From Hyalangium versicolor (lineage in GTDB: Bacteria; Myxococcota; Myxococcia; Myxococcales; Myxococcaceae): 44,734 nt of DNA. Below are positions 36,308 through 43,262 of the stretch, one piece after another. The DNA is taken from positions 1 to 44,734 of the forward strand of contig NZ_JAHXBF010000053.1 in the NCBI RefSeq assembly GCF_020103695.1, given 5' to 3'. Both the position numbers and the translations under genes were made by a program. Below the pieces are notes generated by a model. That model was not told the origin of the DNA. It ran no database searches and worked only from the letters and a program-made list of their open reading frames with translations. How positions within the stretch are numbered: position 1 is the stretch's first letter; each line of letters starts with the position of its first letter.

Positions 36308-37188
36308 TGAACTGGCGCACGCTCCTCAGCGTCTGCGCGGCCGTGCTCCTGTCGTTCCCTCTCGTGTTCCTGCTGAGGACCCTCTTCCGCCCAGAGTTCA
36401 TCCCCGTGGAGCCGGTAACGACACGCATCAGCCCCATGCTCGACATCGCGCAACGCACGCGGTTGATGACATACGGCCGGAATTGCAACTCAAGCGCCGA
36501 GTGCGATCCTCCCCTGGGCTGCTTCTATGAATACCGGTACGGGCACGCGTACTGCACCGACAGCCAGTGCACCACAGATGCGCAGTGCTCCGAAGGTCAG
36601 GTCTGCAGCAAGCTCGCCACGCAAGATCATGGCCCCCTCGTGCGCATCTGCACTCCCGCAGGCGTGCGCCAGGAGGGCGAGAATTGTTTCAGGGTTCCGG
36701 ACGATCAACGGAGCGCCTGTGCTGTGGGATTGCTGTGCGCCGGGAAGGACTACTGGTGCGCCCGTCCTTGCCACCCGGGTGAACCCGGGGAGTGCCCTGA
36801 GGGTTTCTTCTGTGCGGACACCACGCCCGAGCCCGCGTGTCTGCCCACCTGTGAGAAACAAGGGTGCCCCGCAGGAGAACAGTGCATCCAGTTCCGTGAG
36901 GGCGCCTCCATGTGCGCGCACGTGTATGGCACCAACTGCCAGCAGACACCTTGTGCCGAGAACAACTTCTGCTCCCCGATCACGAACCCAGCGCACCCCC
37001 GAAAGGTGTGGCTGCGATGTATCGCAGAATGCGGCAAGGACCATCCACCCTGCCCCGTTGGCACGGTGTGTGACGCCTACGAATGCCTGCCCACTTGCGA
37101 CCCACAGGCTCCTGCATCATGCGCCGAGGGGTATCGATGCCGACAGCCCTGGCCAGACTCGCCTTGGGCGTGCCGCCCGGACTGGTAG
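36307..37188 (+). CDS. Cassette B 32-cysteine membrane-anchored protein
   Basis: A 293-residue paralogue of the proteins at 34896 and 41329, with the same anchor (LLSVCAAVLLSFPLVFLL) and the same 32 cysteine positions in the secreted domain (CDPPLGC, YCTDSQC, AQCSEGQVC, CARPC, PEPACLPTCE, NCQQTPC, CLPTC). It is closer to C than to A. A short gap of 12 bases separates its stop from that of the convergent anti-sigma gene. Confidence 0.78.
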   Translation: MNWRTLLSVCAAVLLSFPLVFLLRTLFRPEFIPVEPVTTRISPMLDIAQRTRLMTYGRNCNSSAECDPPLGCFYEYRYGHAYCTDSQCTTDAQCSEGQVCSKLATQDHGPLVRICTPAGVRQEGENCFRVPDDQRSACAVGLLCAGKDYWCARPCHPGEPGECPEGFFCADTTPEPACLPTCEKQGCPAGEQCIQFREGASMCAHVYGTNCQQTPCAENNFCSPITNPAHPRKVWLRCIAECGKDHPPCPVGTVCDAYECLPTCDPQAPASCAEGYRCRQPWPDSPWACRPDW

Positions 37189-37200
37189 TGGACTCAGGGG

Positions 37201-37452
37201 TTATGTCTCGGCGCGGAGCGCATCCAGCAGCGCCTCGTACTCTTCGTGGCACTCGGGGCAGTCCTGCAGATGGTGCGCCACCAAGCGGAGCGCCTCCGGC
37301 ACCTCATGCCCCACGAGCTGTCGCTCGGCGTAGTCCGCCACCTGGGCCAGGCAATCGTCACAGCCGATCTCGACGTCGCGGGTTTCCACCGCTGCCTCGA
37401 CGAGCGCCTTCACATCCTTGGGACTCAGTGCCATCTCCGTGGCTCCACTCAT
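37201..37452 (-). CDS. Zinc-finger anti-sigma factor
   Basis: An 83-residue soluble protein with CDDCLAQV and HHLQDCPECHEEY, the H-x3-C-x2-C pattern of zinc-binding anti-sigma domains. It has no membrane segment, so it probably acts in the cytoplasm or passes its signal to another protein. Its ATG shares a base with the sigma stop (TGATG), which fits an inhibitor made with its target. The 3' two thirds is duplicated at 35808-36008. Confidence 0.8.
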   Translation of the reverse strand: MSGATEMALSPKDVKALVEAAVETRDVEIGCDDCLAQVADYAERQLVGHEVPEALRLVAHHLQDCPECHEEYEALLDALRAET

Positions 37453-38072
37453 CAGTCGAAGGCCCAGTGTATGAAGGTCGCGGACAGGCCCGCCTCCACC
37501 AGCGCTCGCTGAAGCTTACGCCGGGCGTCGTGCCCCAGCTTGTAAAGCGCATTGCGGTTGGTACCAAGTTGGCGGGCAAGCTCCTCCTGCGGCATACCCT
37601 GGAGCTCCGCAACAAGTACCTGTCGTTGCCGGGGCGTCAGCTCTTCCTCCAGCGCGCGCCTCAGGGCCGCCAGGATGGCACGACGCGCGGTCTCCTGCTC
37701 TGGGGTGGGCGCCGGATCCATGAGCAGCTCGGGTGAGGGACCCGCCACGGGATGCACTGCGTCCAACGAGACCTCGCCCCAGCGCTGCCGCCTCAGCTCG
37801 TTGAAGGCAACGCGCATGGCGACGGCCATCGCCCAGCTCGTGAAACGTCCCTCGCCCCGAAACCCCTCCAGGGTGCTCAGCACACGCAGCAGGGCCTCCT
37901 GAGCGAAGTCCTCCACCAGCTCGAGAGCCCGCGCCTCACGCTTCGCCAGCGCCCGTCGCAGGCCACGCACCAGGAGCGCCCGCAGCTCCGCCCGGGCGGC
38001 ATCGCCCTCGGGGTCAGGCTGGGCAAGGACTCTCACCCAGTCCGCGTTGGTGCGTTCAGCGGCGGACTCCAT
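37452..38072 (-). CDS. ECF-type RNA polymerase sigma factor
   Basis: A 206-residue sigma factor with region 2 (VEDFAQEALLRVLSTLEGFRGEG then FTSWAMAVAMRVAFNELRRQR) and region 4 (LTPRQRQVLVAELQGMPQEELARQLGTNRNALYKLGHDARRKLQ). There are no regions 1.1 or 3, as expected for the ECF group. It is co-translated with the zinc anti-sigma gene downstream. By position, it may direct transcription of the cysteine-rich cassettes, but no site was confirmed. Confidence 0.9.
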   Translation of the reverse strand: MESAAERTNADWVRVLAQPDPEGDAARAELRALLVRGLRRALAKREARALELVEDFAQEALLRVLSTLEGFRGEGRFTSWAMAVAMRVAFNELRRQRWGEVSLDAVHPVAGPSPELLMDPAPTPEQETARRAILAALRRALEEELTPRQRQVLVAELQGMPQEELARQLGTNRNALYKLGHDARRKLQRALVEAGLSATFIHWAFD

Positions 38073-38124
38073 GTATGGCGTCGCTCCAGGAGAGGCCCAC
38101 TCTAGACCTCACCGCACGGGCACT

Positions 38125-38655
38125 TCAGGATTTCCGGACCGCCCGGAGCGACTCGCCCGCGCTCCATACCGAAGATCCCAGCAGGAACAGATCCTTGAGC
38201 AGAAAGGCCCCCACCAGGCTCGTCATCGGCAAGGGGAAGCCAGGCACCCGCTCCCACACTCCCGGCATGGAGAACAGGAAGCTGAGCGTCGTCAGGAAGA
38301 TGACCGCGCCGCCCAGGCCTCCAATCGCCGAAAGCCGAGGGGAGATCGGGCGCAGGGCGATGAGCGCCGCGACGAGCAACTCCGTCACGCCCATCAGATT
38401 GGAGACGACCTGGACGCTCAGAACCCCATAGAGCCAGCCCATGAAGGGGCTGGAGGCCACGAACAGCTGGATGGCCTGCGCCTCCGCAGCGGTGAACTTG
38501 AACGCCCCCAGGTAGAGGAGGATGCCGACCAGCCCGTAGCGCAGGATGCCACCACCCGTGGACTCCAGAAGAGGAGCCAGGCGGGCCAGCGAGAGCCGGC
38601 TCGCACTCCGGCGGGTCGGGAGATTGTCGTCATTGAAGGTGGTGGCGCTGCTCAT
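38125..38655 (-). CDS. DUF417/YkgB-family membrane protein
   Basis: A 176-residue inner-membrane protein with four hydrophobic segments (GILRYGLVGILLYLGAFKFT, then ELLVAALIALRPISP and AVIFLTTLSFLFSMPG). It matches the DUF417/YkgB family, whose E. coli member RclC belongs to a reactive-chlorine resistance operon. AGGGGT precedes the ATG. It lies 52 bases upstream of the sigma gene, on the same strand; a stress role is plausible but unproven. Confidence 0.8.
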   Translation of the reverse strand: MSSATTFNDDNLPTRRSASRLSLARLAPLLESTGGGILRYGLVGILLYLGAFKFTAAEAQAIQLFVASSPFMGWLYGVLSVQVVSNLMGVTELLVAALIALRPISPRLSAIGGLGGAVIFLTTLSFLFSMPGVWERVPGFPLPMTSLVGAFLLKDLFLLGSSVWSAGESLRAVRKS

Positions 38656-38959
38656 GAGCTGACCCCTGCGGAGGCGGAGGCGGAAAATCCGCCCCTTCCA
38701 CCAGAGAGGAGGCGATGAGCCCGGAGAGTCTTACCTGGGCTCGTGCATTTTTCTGCGAGCCTCGGGACCTCGCCCTGGGCTGGGAGTGGAGTCGCCGGGA
38801 AAGCGGCCATCTTGGCCTCGGGAAGTTTGCCTGCTTGCTCGGCGAGCACGTCGCCTGCGGCCTGTTCTCAAAGCCCTCTCTCGTCTGTTGCTGAGGGTGA
38901 TCGAGCCGCAATGGACGTGCATCGCACAGACGCTTGAAGGTTGGAAAGGAAGGCATGTG
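38656..38959. other. Intergenic region between divergent DUF417 and secreted-protein genes
   Basis: No gene is supported in these 304 bases. A GAAAATCC-like AT spot (about 38690) and a TTTTTCTG stretch (about 38748) stand out from the GC-rich background and may mark promoters. AAGGAAGG just before 38960 is the ribosome binding site of the next gene. Confidence 0.4.
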
Positions 38960-39880
38960 ATGCTCACGAACGCTCTCTGCAAGAGATTACTCTTGCTGTC
39001 GGTCTTTTCTCTGCCCTTGGCGGCTGTTGCTGATGGCATCAATACGTTCTCGGGTGCCACCTTCTTTACCTTCTCTGGAAACAGACCCGGTGCCGTATGG
39101 GGTCCATCCAGCGGCTATTTGACCGTTTGTCCCAACGATCTGCCTGAAAACGACCCTTCGTGTAAGGAGGGGAGTATCCAGTTCATCACCCCTCAGACGG
39201 TGATTTCTGGAACCGTCGAAGCCCCATCCGGTGGCGGCCAGATCGTTCGAGGCTCCATCGCAAGTGACGCCTACGGAGGAGATGCGCCCGTCCAATACGT
39301 GTCGTTCGTGTTCGAGTCCCGTAACTTCTTTTCAGTGAACCCCGCCGGCCATATTGCGATTGGTGCCCGGGCATTCATCCCCTTCACCGGGAGCGGGCTC
39401 GATCCGTACACGCCTGCGTATGGCACGGTCCTTCCCCATGCGTATGGAGATGGGATCATCCTGGGGTCCGTCTGCAACGGTGTGTCCAGAGGTGTTGCGG
39501 TCGAGCACTTCTGGGCTCCCTTCGGAGCCAATCCCTCCAATGAAGTCGGTGCATGCAAGAACGCGATATTCCAAGACTATCAGACGTATATTGTCAAAGT
39601 GGCCGTTGAAAACGCGGGCACGAATACCCGGCGAATCAAATACCAGATCACCCAAGTCTCGTTCTTGGGGGGAACGGTCGTGGCGCAGGATCTGCAAGGC
39701 ACCGAGTTTCCGGATACACCGCCAGCCGGCTGGGGATGGTGGAGGCTGACGCAGCCAGCGCACAAGGCAAGCTGGTTCGTTGCCAATATCTTCACCGCAC
39801 CCTCCACCCCTTGGTCGTTCCGCATCGCCAACTTCACTGCGAACACAGCGAACCAGCTGCCTGCAGGATTCTTTTACTGA
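38960..39880 (+). CDS. Secreted hypothetical protein, possibly interrupted at its stop
   Basis: A 306-residue protein with an N-terminal signal peptide (RLLLLSVFSLPLAAVADG) and a secreted region rich in Gly, Ser, Thr and aromatic residues, probably beta-structured. I recognise no domain. AAGGAAGG lies about eight bases before the ATG. Codon use is less GC-biased than in the surroundings, which suggests acquisition. The frame continues after the TGA with protein-like sequence (FNEAELWSYTAPLSLHG), so the gene may have been longer. Confidence 0.65.
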   Translation: MLTNALCKRLLLLSVFSLPLAAVADGINTFSGATFFTFSGNRPGAVWGPSSGYLTVCPNDLPENDPSCKEGSIQFITPQTVISGTVEAPSGGGQIVRGSIASDAYGGDAPVQYVSFVFESRNFFSVNPAGHIAIGARAFIPFTGSGLDPYTPAYGTVLPHAYGDGIILGSVCNGVSRGVAVEHFWAPFGANPSNEVGACKNAIFQDYQTYIVKVAVENAGTNTRRIKYQITQVSFLGGTVVAQDLQGTEFPDTPPAGWGWWRLTQPAHKASWFVANIFTAPSTPWSFRIANFTANTANQLPAGFFY

Positions 39881-40310
39881 TTCAATGAAGCCGAGCTGTG
39901 GAGCTACACGGCGCCCCTCTCCCTCCATGGCGCCATTAACACCACCTCTACGATTCGAGCTCCTCGGGGATACGTGGCCGCACCATCTGGATGCGTGGCT
40001 CCGCTGATGGGACCCACGTCAAGAACAACATCGTCATCAATGACACGATGTCGAACAGCCTGGAGCAGATTTACTTTGACTCCTCCACGACGACCAGCCG
40101 ATGCGTGAGCAACACCGCCGAGTGCGCCTCAGCGAACAAGTTCGTAGCGCGCTCGGGAGCTCCCGGTGCGGAGTACGGCAACGTCGGCACTGCCAACTGC
40201 CCCTCAGGCTTCGCGACAGGCACGGCAGCCGTCTGGTGCAGGGCCGCCCGCGACCTTGGATGGAATTACTTCACACAAGCAAACTGGACTCCTCCGGTTT
40301 GTCCATTGTA
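39881..40310 (+). pseudogene. Probable decayed continuation of the secreted-protein gene
   Basis: Directly after the TGA the same frame reads EAELWSYTAPLSLHGAINTT, and a second frame then reads IWMRGSADGTHVKNNIVIND and further to WCRAARDLGWNYFTQANW. These look like real protein rather than shadow sequence (balanced composition, Trp, Asn, Cys). One stop and one frameshift would be needed. The 3' end overlaps the opposite collagen-like gene. Alternatively it is a chance open region. Confidence 0.4.
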
Positions 40311-40778
40311 TTCAAAAGGACCGAAGCCTGTCGAATACCCTATCGTTCGACAGTACCGACTGACGGCCGCATTGCAGAAAGTCGAGAATGCGAGGCCTCC
40401 GCTGCTACCTGCGATGACAATGCCTGCTGCATCACAAGGTTCGAACACGGCGCGGAGATCTGAGACTTTTTTGTCTGTGACGTACAACGTGCCAGGCCCA
40501 GGAGGTCCCTGCAACCCCGTGTCGCCCTTCTGCCCCTGGGGCCCTTGGGCACCCGTGTCGCCCTTTGCACCAGGCAGGCCAGGATCACCCTTGTCGCCTT
40601 TAGGACCCTGCGCCCCTGAAGCCCCCGTGTCCCCCCTGGGCCCCGGCGGTCCCTGCGGGCCAGGGTCGCCTTTGTCACCCTTGGGGCCAGCGGGCCCTTG
40701 CGGTCCTTCCTCCCCTCCAGGGCACCCAATGAGAAGAACGGACACGACGCAACACAAGGGCATCAACTTGCAATCCAT
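40266..40778 (-). CDS. Collagen-like lipoprotein
   Basis: A 170-residue protein. The leader ends in the lipobox VLLIGC, followed by about two dozen Gly-X-Y triplets (GPQGPAGPKGDKGDPG type, with GDKGDPG repeated), then a C-terminal globular part with five cysteines. It should be an outer-membrane or surface lipoprotein with a triple-helical stalk. The ATG at 40778 has GAGGCGAG upstream; a TTG at 40808 is less likely. Bacterial collagen-like proteins often act in adhesion or as spore/surface filaments; here the role is unknown. Confidence 0.82.
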   Translation of the reverse strand: MDCKLMPLCCVVSVLLIGCPGGEEGPQGPAGPKGDKGDPGPQGPPGPRGDTGASGAQGPKGDKGDPGLPGAKGDTGAQGPQGQKGDTGLQGPPGPGTLYVTDKKVSDLRAVFEPCDAAGIVIAGSSGGLAFSTFCNAAVSRYCRTIGYSTGFGPFEYNGQTGGVQFACVK

Positions 40779-40922
40779 TCTCGCCTCGCATGAGAAGTCT
40801 GACCTCAAGAATCAGAGTTCAGCTAAGATATGGAATGGCGAAGAGGAGGGGATGCCACCTAAAGTAGTATGGAAAGAGTACGACTACCGCGGTCCCCTCC
40901 ACGCTCAAGGGTAGACGCGGAG

Positions 40923-40955
40923 TCAGTGAGCCGTTGAATCTGGTGCTGGAGGGAA
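40923..40955 (-). pseudogene. DUF2381 tail scar before cassette C
   Basis: The minus strand reads FPPAPDSTAH and then TGA, the same ending as the complete DUF2381 protein (FPPAPGSTAH). The flanking bases GCGGAGT-AGTGAGC also match 42211-42226. About 11 codons survive. The rest of 40779-41053 contains no gene. It shows that a DUF2381 gene end was once here too. Confidence 0.6.
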
Positions 40956-41053
40956 TTCCACCGCCCCCGGTATGCGAGCAATAGCTTCACTCGTCCAGCA
41001 GCAGCCGCAGAGGCGGCTGCGCCTCGGATCCGAGGATTCCCCGCATTCTGCGC

Positions 41054-41116
41054 GCCGTGGCGTAGACGCTGCGCAAGCCGCGCTGGTAACGTCGAACGTC
41101 GCTCGTGGGAGGACTC
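41054..41116 (+). promoter_or_regulatory. Leader of cassette C
   Basis: It differs from the leader of cassette B (36035-36097) at only two positions, with the same GGGAGGACTC ribosome binding site. The identity continues into the first 32 codons of the lipoprotein gene and then stops. Confidence 0.55.
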
Positions 41117-41332
41117 ATGCGGTGGTTCCTATTGGGAGCGGTGGTCCTTTCAGTCCTGGTACTGAGCGGCTGCCCCTCGGAGTTCGGCAAGGACGGCCGC
41201 GTGGGCAAGGCCATCCACAACGACTCGCAAGAGAATCTGCTGGAACTCACGCGCTGCTCAGAGGAGTGGAAAAACAAGGTGTGCCATGGCCCTCAGATGG
41301 ATAGGAAGGAATGCGAGCGGTGTGGAGGGTGA
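41117..41332 (+). CDS. Cassette C small Cys4 lipoprotein
   Basis: A 71-residue lipoprotein with lipobox VLVLSGC then PSEFGKDGRVGKA. The four downstream cysteines keep the spacing C-x8-C-x9-C-x2-C, although other residues differ from cassettes A and B. Its TGA overlaps the GTG of the cysteine-rich gene (GTGA). Confidence 0.75.
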   Translation: MRWFLLGAVVLSVLVLSGCPSEFGKDGRVGKAIHNDSQENLLELTRCSEEWKNKVCHGPQMDRKECERCGG

Positions 41333-42210
41333 ACTGGCGCACCACACTCGGGATCTGCGCGGGTGTACTTCTATCACTACCGCTCGTGCTGCTACTGGGA
41401 GCCCTGCTTCAACCTGTGAGCGGGCCCGTAGTGAAGGCAGAGGAGCGCATCAGCCCCATGCTCGACAGTGAGCAGCGCGCGCGGTTGATGACCTATAGGC
41501 GTGACTGCGAGTCGAGTGCCGAGTGCGAGCCTCCCCTCGGCTGTCTGTACACCGCCCGGTACAATCGCCGGTATTGCACCGACAGCCAGTGCACCCATGA
41601 TGCGCAATGCCCAGACGGCCAGGTCTGCCGCAAGTTCGCCACGAAAGAGCATGGACCGCTCGTGCGCGTCTGCACCCCTGTGGGCATTCGCCAGGAAGGC
41701 GAGAGCTGTCACGACATCCCCTCAGACCAGAAGAGTGCCTGTGCAGCAGACCTGATCTGCGCGGGAAAGGATGGGTGGTGCGCCCGCCCCTGCCAGCCAG
41801 GCGATCCAGCACAGTGTCCCGAGGGCTCCTTCTGCGCGGACACCACACCCGAACCCGCGTGTCTGCCCACCTGCGAGAAACGAGGATGCCCCGAAGGCCA
41901 GCAGTGCCTCCGATTTGATGAGGGGTCCTCCCAGTGCGAGCACGTGTATGGCGACAACTGCCAGCAGACACCCTGTCCCGAAGGCCGGGAATGCCACATG
42001 CTCCCGACCCCGGCTCAGCCCGGCAAGGCGTGGCTCTGGTGTGTCGAGTTGTGCCGCAAGGATTCTCCTCGGTGCTCCGCCGGGAAGGTCTGCGATGGCT
42101 GGAAGTGCATCCCCGCTTGCGACCCCCAGGGCCCTGCGGTCTGCGCCGAGGGGTTTCGGTGTCGGAAGCAAGAGCCGGACTCGCTCTTGGGATGTCGCCC
42201 GGATTGGTAG
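41329..42210 (+). CDS. Cassette C 32-cysteine membrane-anchored protein
   Basis: A 293-residue paralogue of the proteins at 34896 and 36307, starting at a GTG (VNWRTTLGI) that matches B in position and sequence. All 32 secreted-domain cysteines align with both others. The anchor is LGICAGVLLSLPLVLLLGALL. It ends five bases before the stop of the convergent DUF2381 gene. Confidence 0.78.
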   Translation: MNWRTTLGICAGVLLSLPLVLLLGALLQPVSGPVVKAEERISPMLDSEQRARLMTYRRDCESSAECEPPLGCLYTARYNRRYCTDSQCTHDAQCPDGQVCRKFATKEHGPLVRVCTPVGIRQEGESCHDIPSDQKSACAADLICAGKDGWCARPCQPGDPAQCPEGSFCADTTPEPACLPTCEKRGCPEGQQCLRFDEGSSQCEHVYGDNCQQTPCPEGRECHMLPTPAQPGKAWLWCVELCRKDSPRCSAGKVCDGWKCIPACDPQGPAVCAEGFRCRKQEPDSLLGCRPDW

Positions 42211-42215
42211 CGGAG

Positions 42216-43163
42216 TTAGTGAGCAGTTGAACCCGGTGCTGGAGGGAAGACCACGCCCTCCACCGCGACGCTGCGCGCACCACCCGCCTCCCAGAGCTTG
42301 AGGGTATAGATGCCTTGAGCTTCCTTTTTGGAGACCTCGGCCTCCACCATCACGCTCTGGAGTTTCCCCAACGCGATCGGTTCGGCCTGCCAGGGCGGGA
42401 GCACCGGCAGCTCGCGCCCGTGCGCATCCACCAGCGTGGCGCCCTCAGCCACCCAGGGCGGCTCTCCGGAGAGGAGTTGCAGCCTCAGCTCCACCGCGAC
42501 CCGCGTACCCGAGCGGTAGCTCCACACCCTCGCTGGCTCCAGCACGCTGCCCTTGCGCACGGTGTAGCGCCGTGGGGGAAGGGAGAGGTTTTCGGAGGCG
42601 ACGCCGCCCAGGTCCCCACCCATGAGCCCCTCACTCACCAGGCCTCGCAGCCCCTCAGGCTTGCCCTGGGAGGCGCGCAATTGGAGGTTCTCCTCCTGGC
42701 ACTGGCGCACCTGCTCCTTTTGCTCGGCTACCTCACGCTGGTAGGATTCCACCGTGCGCGGCTTGCGTTGCACCTCCACCTGCCGCGCCGCTCGGGCCGG
42801 GTGCACATAGAGTAGCACCATGGCCACGGCTGGCACCGCCCCATCTCCGAAGCGCACCGTCAGCTTGCGCCACTCTCCCGGCAACAGGAGCGCCGTGGGA
42901 AGGAGTGTCACAAGCGTCCGGCCCTGCACCAGTTGCACCTCTTGCTCCGTGGCCTGTACCTCCACCGCTCCAGGCTCCAGCGGCGTGTCGAAGAGCAGGC
43001 TGGTGGCTGTGTCTGGGCTGAGGCAGAGCACGGGCGGCGCACTCGACTCTGCGGAGAGCATCAAGTGCTGGAGTGCGGTCTCACAGTCCGGTGGACTGGC
43101 AGCAGCCTCCACCCCGGGCGTGGCGGCGAGCACGGCGGACAACAGCGGCAGAGCGGCGAGCAC
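42216..43163 (-). CDS. DUF2381-family secreted protein
   Basis: A 315-residue protein of the myxobacterial DUF2381 family. The signal peptide (LAALPLLSAVLAATPGVEA) follows a GTG with a strong AGGAGGT site eight bases upstream; a longer frame to 43223 lacks one. The N-terminal half is a beta-rich domain, then a coiled coil (near 165-190, REVAEQKEQVRQCQEENLQL), then a C-terminal beta domain ending VEGVVFPPAPGSTAH. DUF2381 genes typically neighbour serine/threonine kinases, as here. It is 99 bases downstream of the kinase, so probably co-transcribed. The function is unknown. Confidence 0.85.
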   Translation of the reverse strand: MLAALPLLSAVLAATPGVEAAASPPDCETALQHLMLSAESSAPPVLCLSPDTATSLLFDTPLEPGAVEVQATEQEVQLVQGRTLVTLLPTALLLPGEWRKLTVRFGDGAVPAVAMVLLYVHPARAARQVEVQRKPRTVESYQREVAEQKEQVRQCQEENLQLRASQGKPEGLRGLVSEGLMGGDLGGVASENLSLPPRRYTVRKGSVLEPARVWSYRSGTRVAVELRLQLLSGEPPWVAEGATLVDAHGRELPVLPPWQAEPIALGKLQSVMVEAEVSKKEAQGIYTLKLWEAGGARSVAVEGVVFPPAPGSTAH

Positions 43164-43262
43164 GGCGAGGTGACCTCCTAGGGTGGCAGGCGGCAACGTG
43201 TCCTGCCACGTCGGCTCTACCACGCCTCAGCGCCCCGCCACGCCTGCCCTGCTCGCGCGGCC

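Noticed and set aside
40440..40730. Proline/glycine-rich plus-strand frame (PGGPCNPVSPF type)
   Set aside because: It is the antisense reading of the collagen-like triplets on the minus strand.
36035..41116. CRISPR or insertion-sequence explanation for the cassette repeats
   Set aside because: The repeats are long, gene-containing and only three in number; no short regular spacers, transposase gene or terminal inverted repeats are visible.
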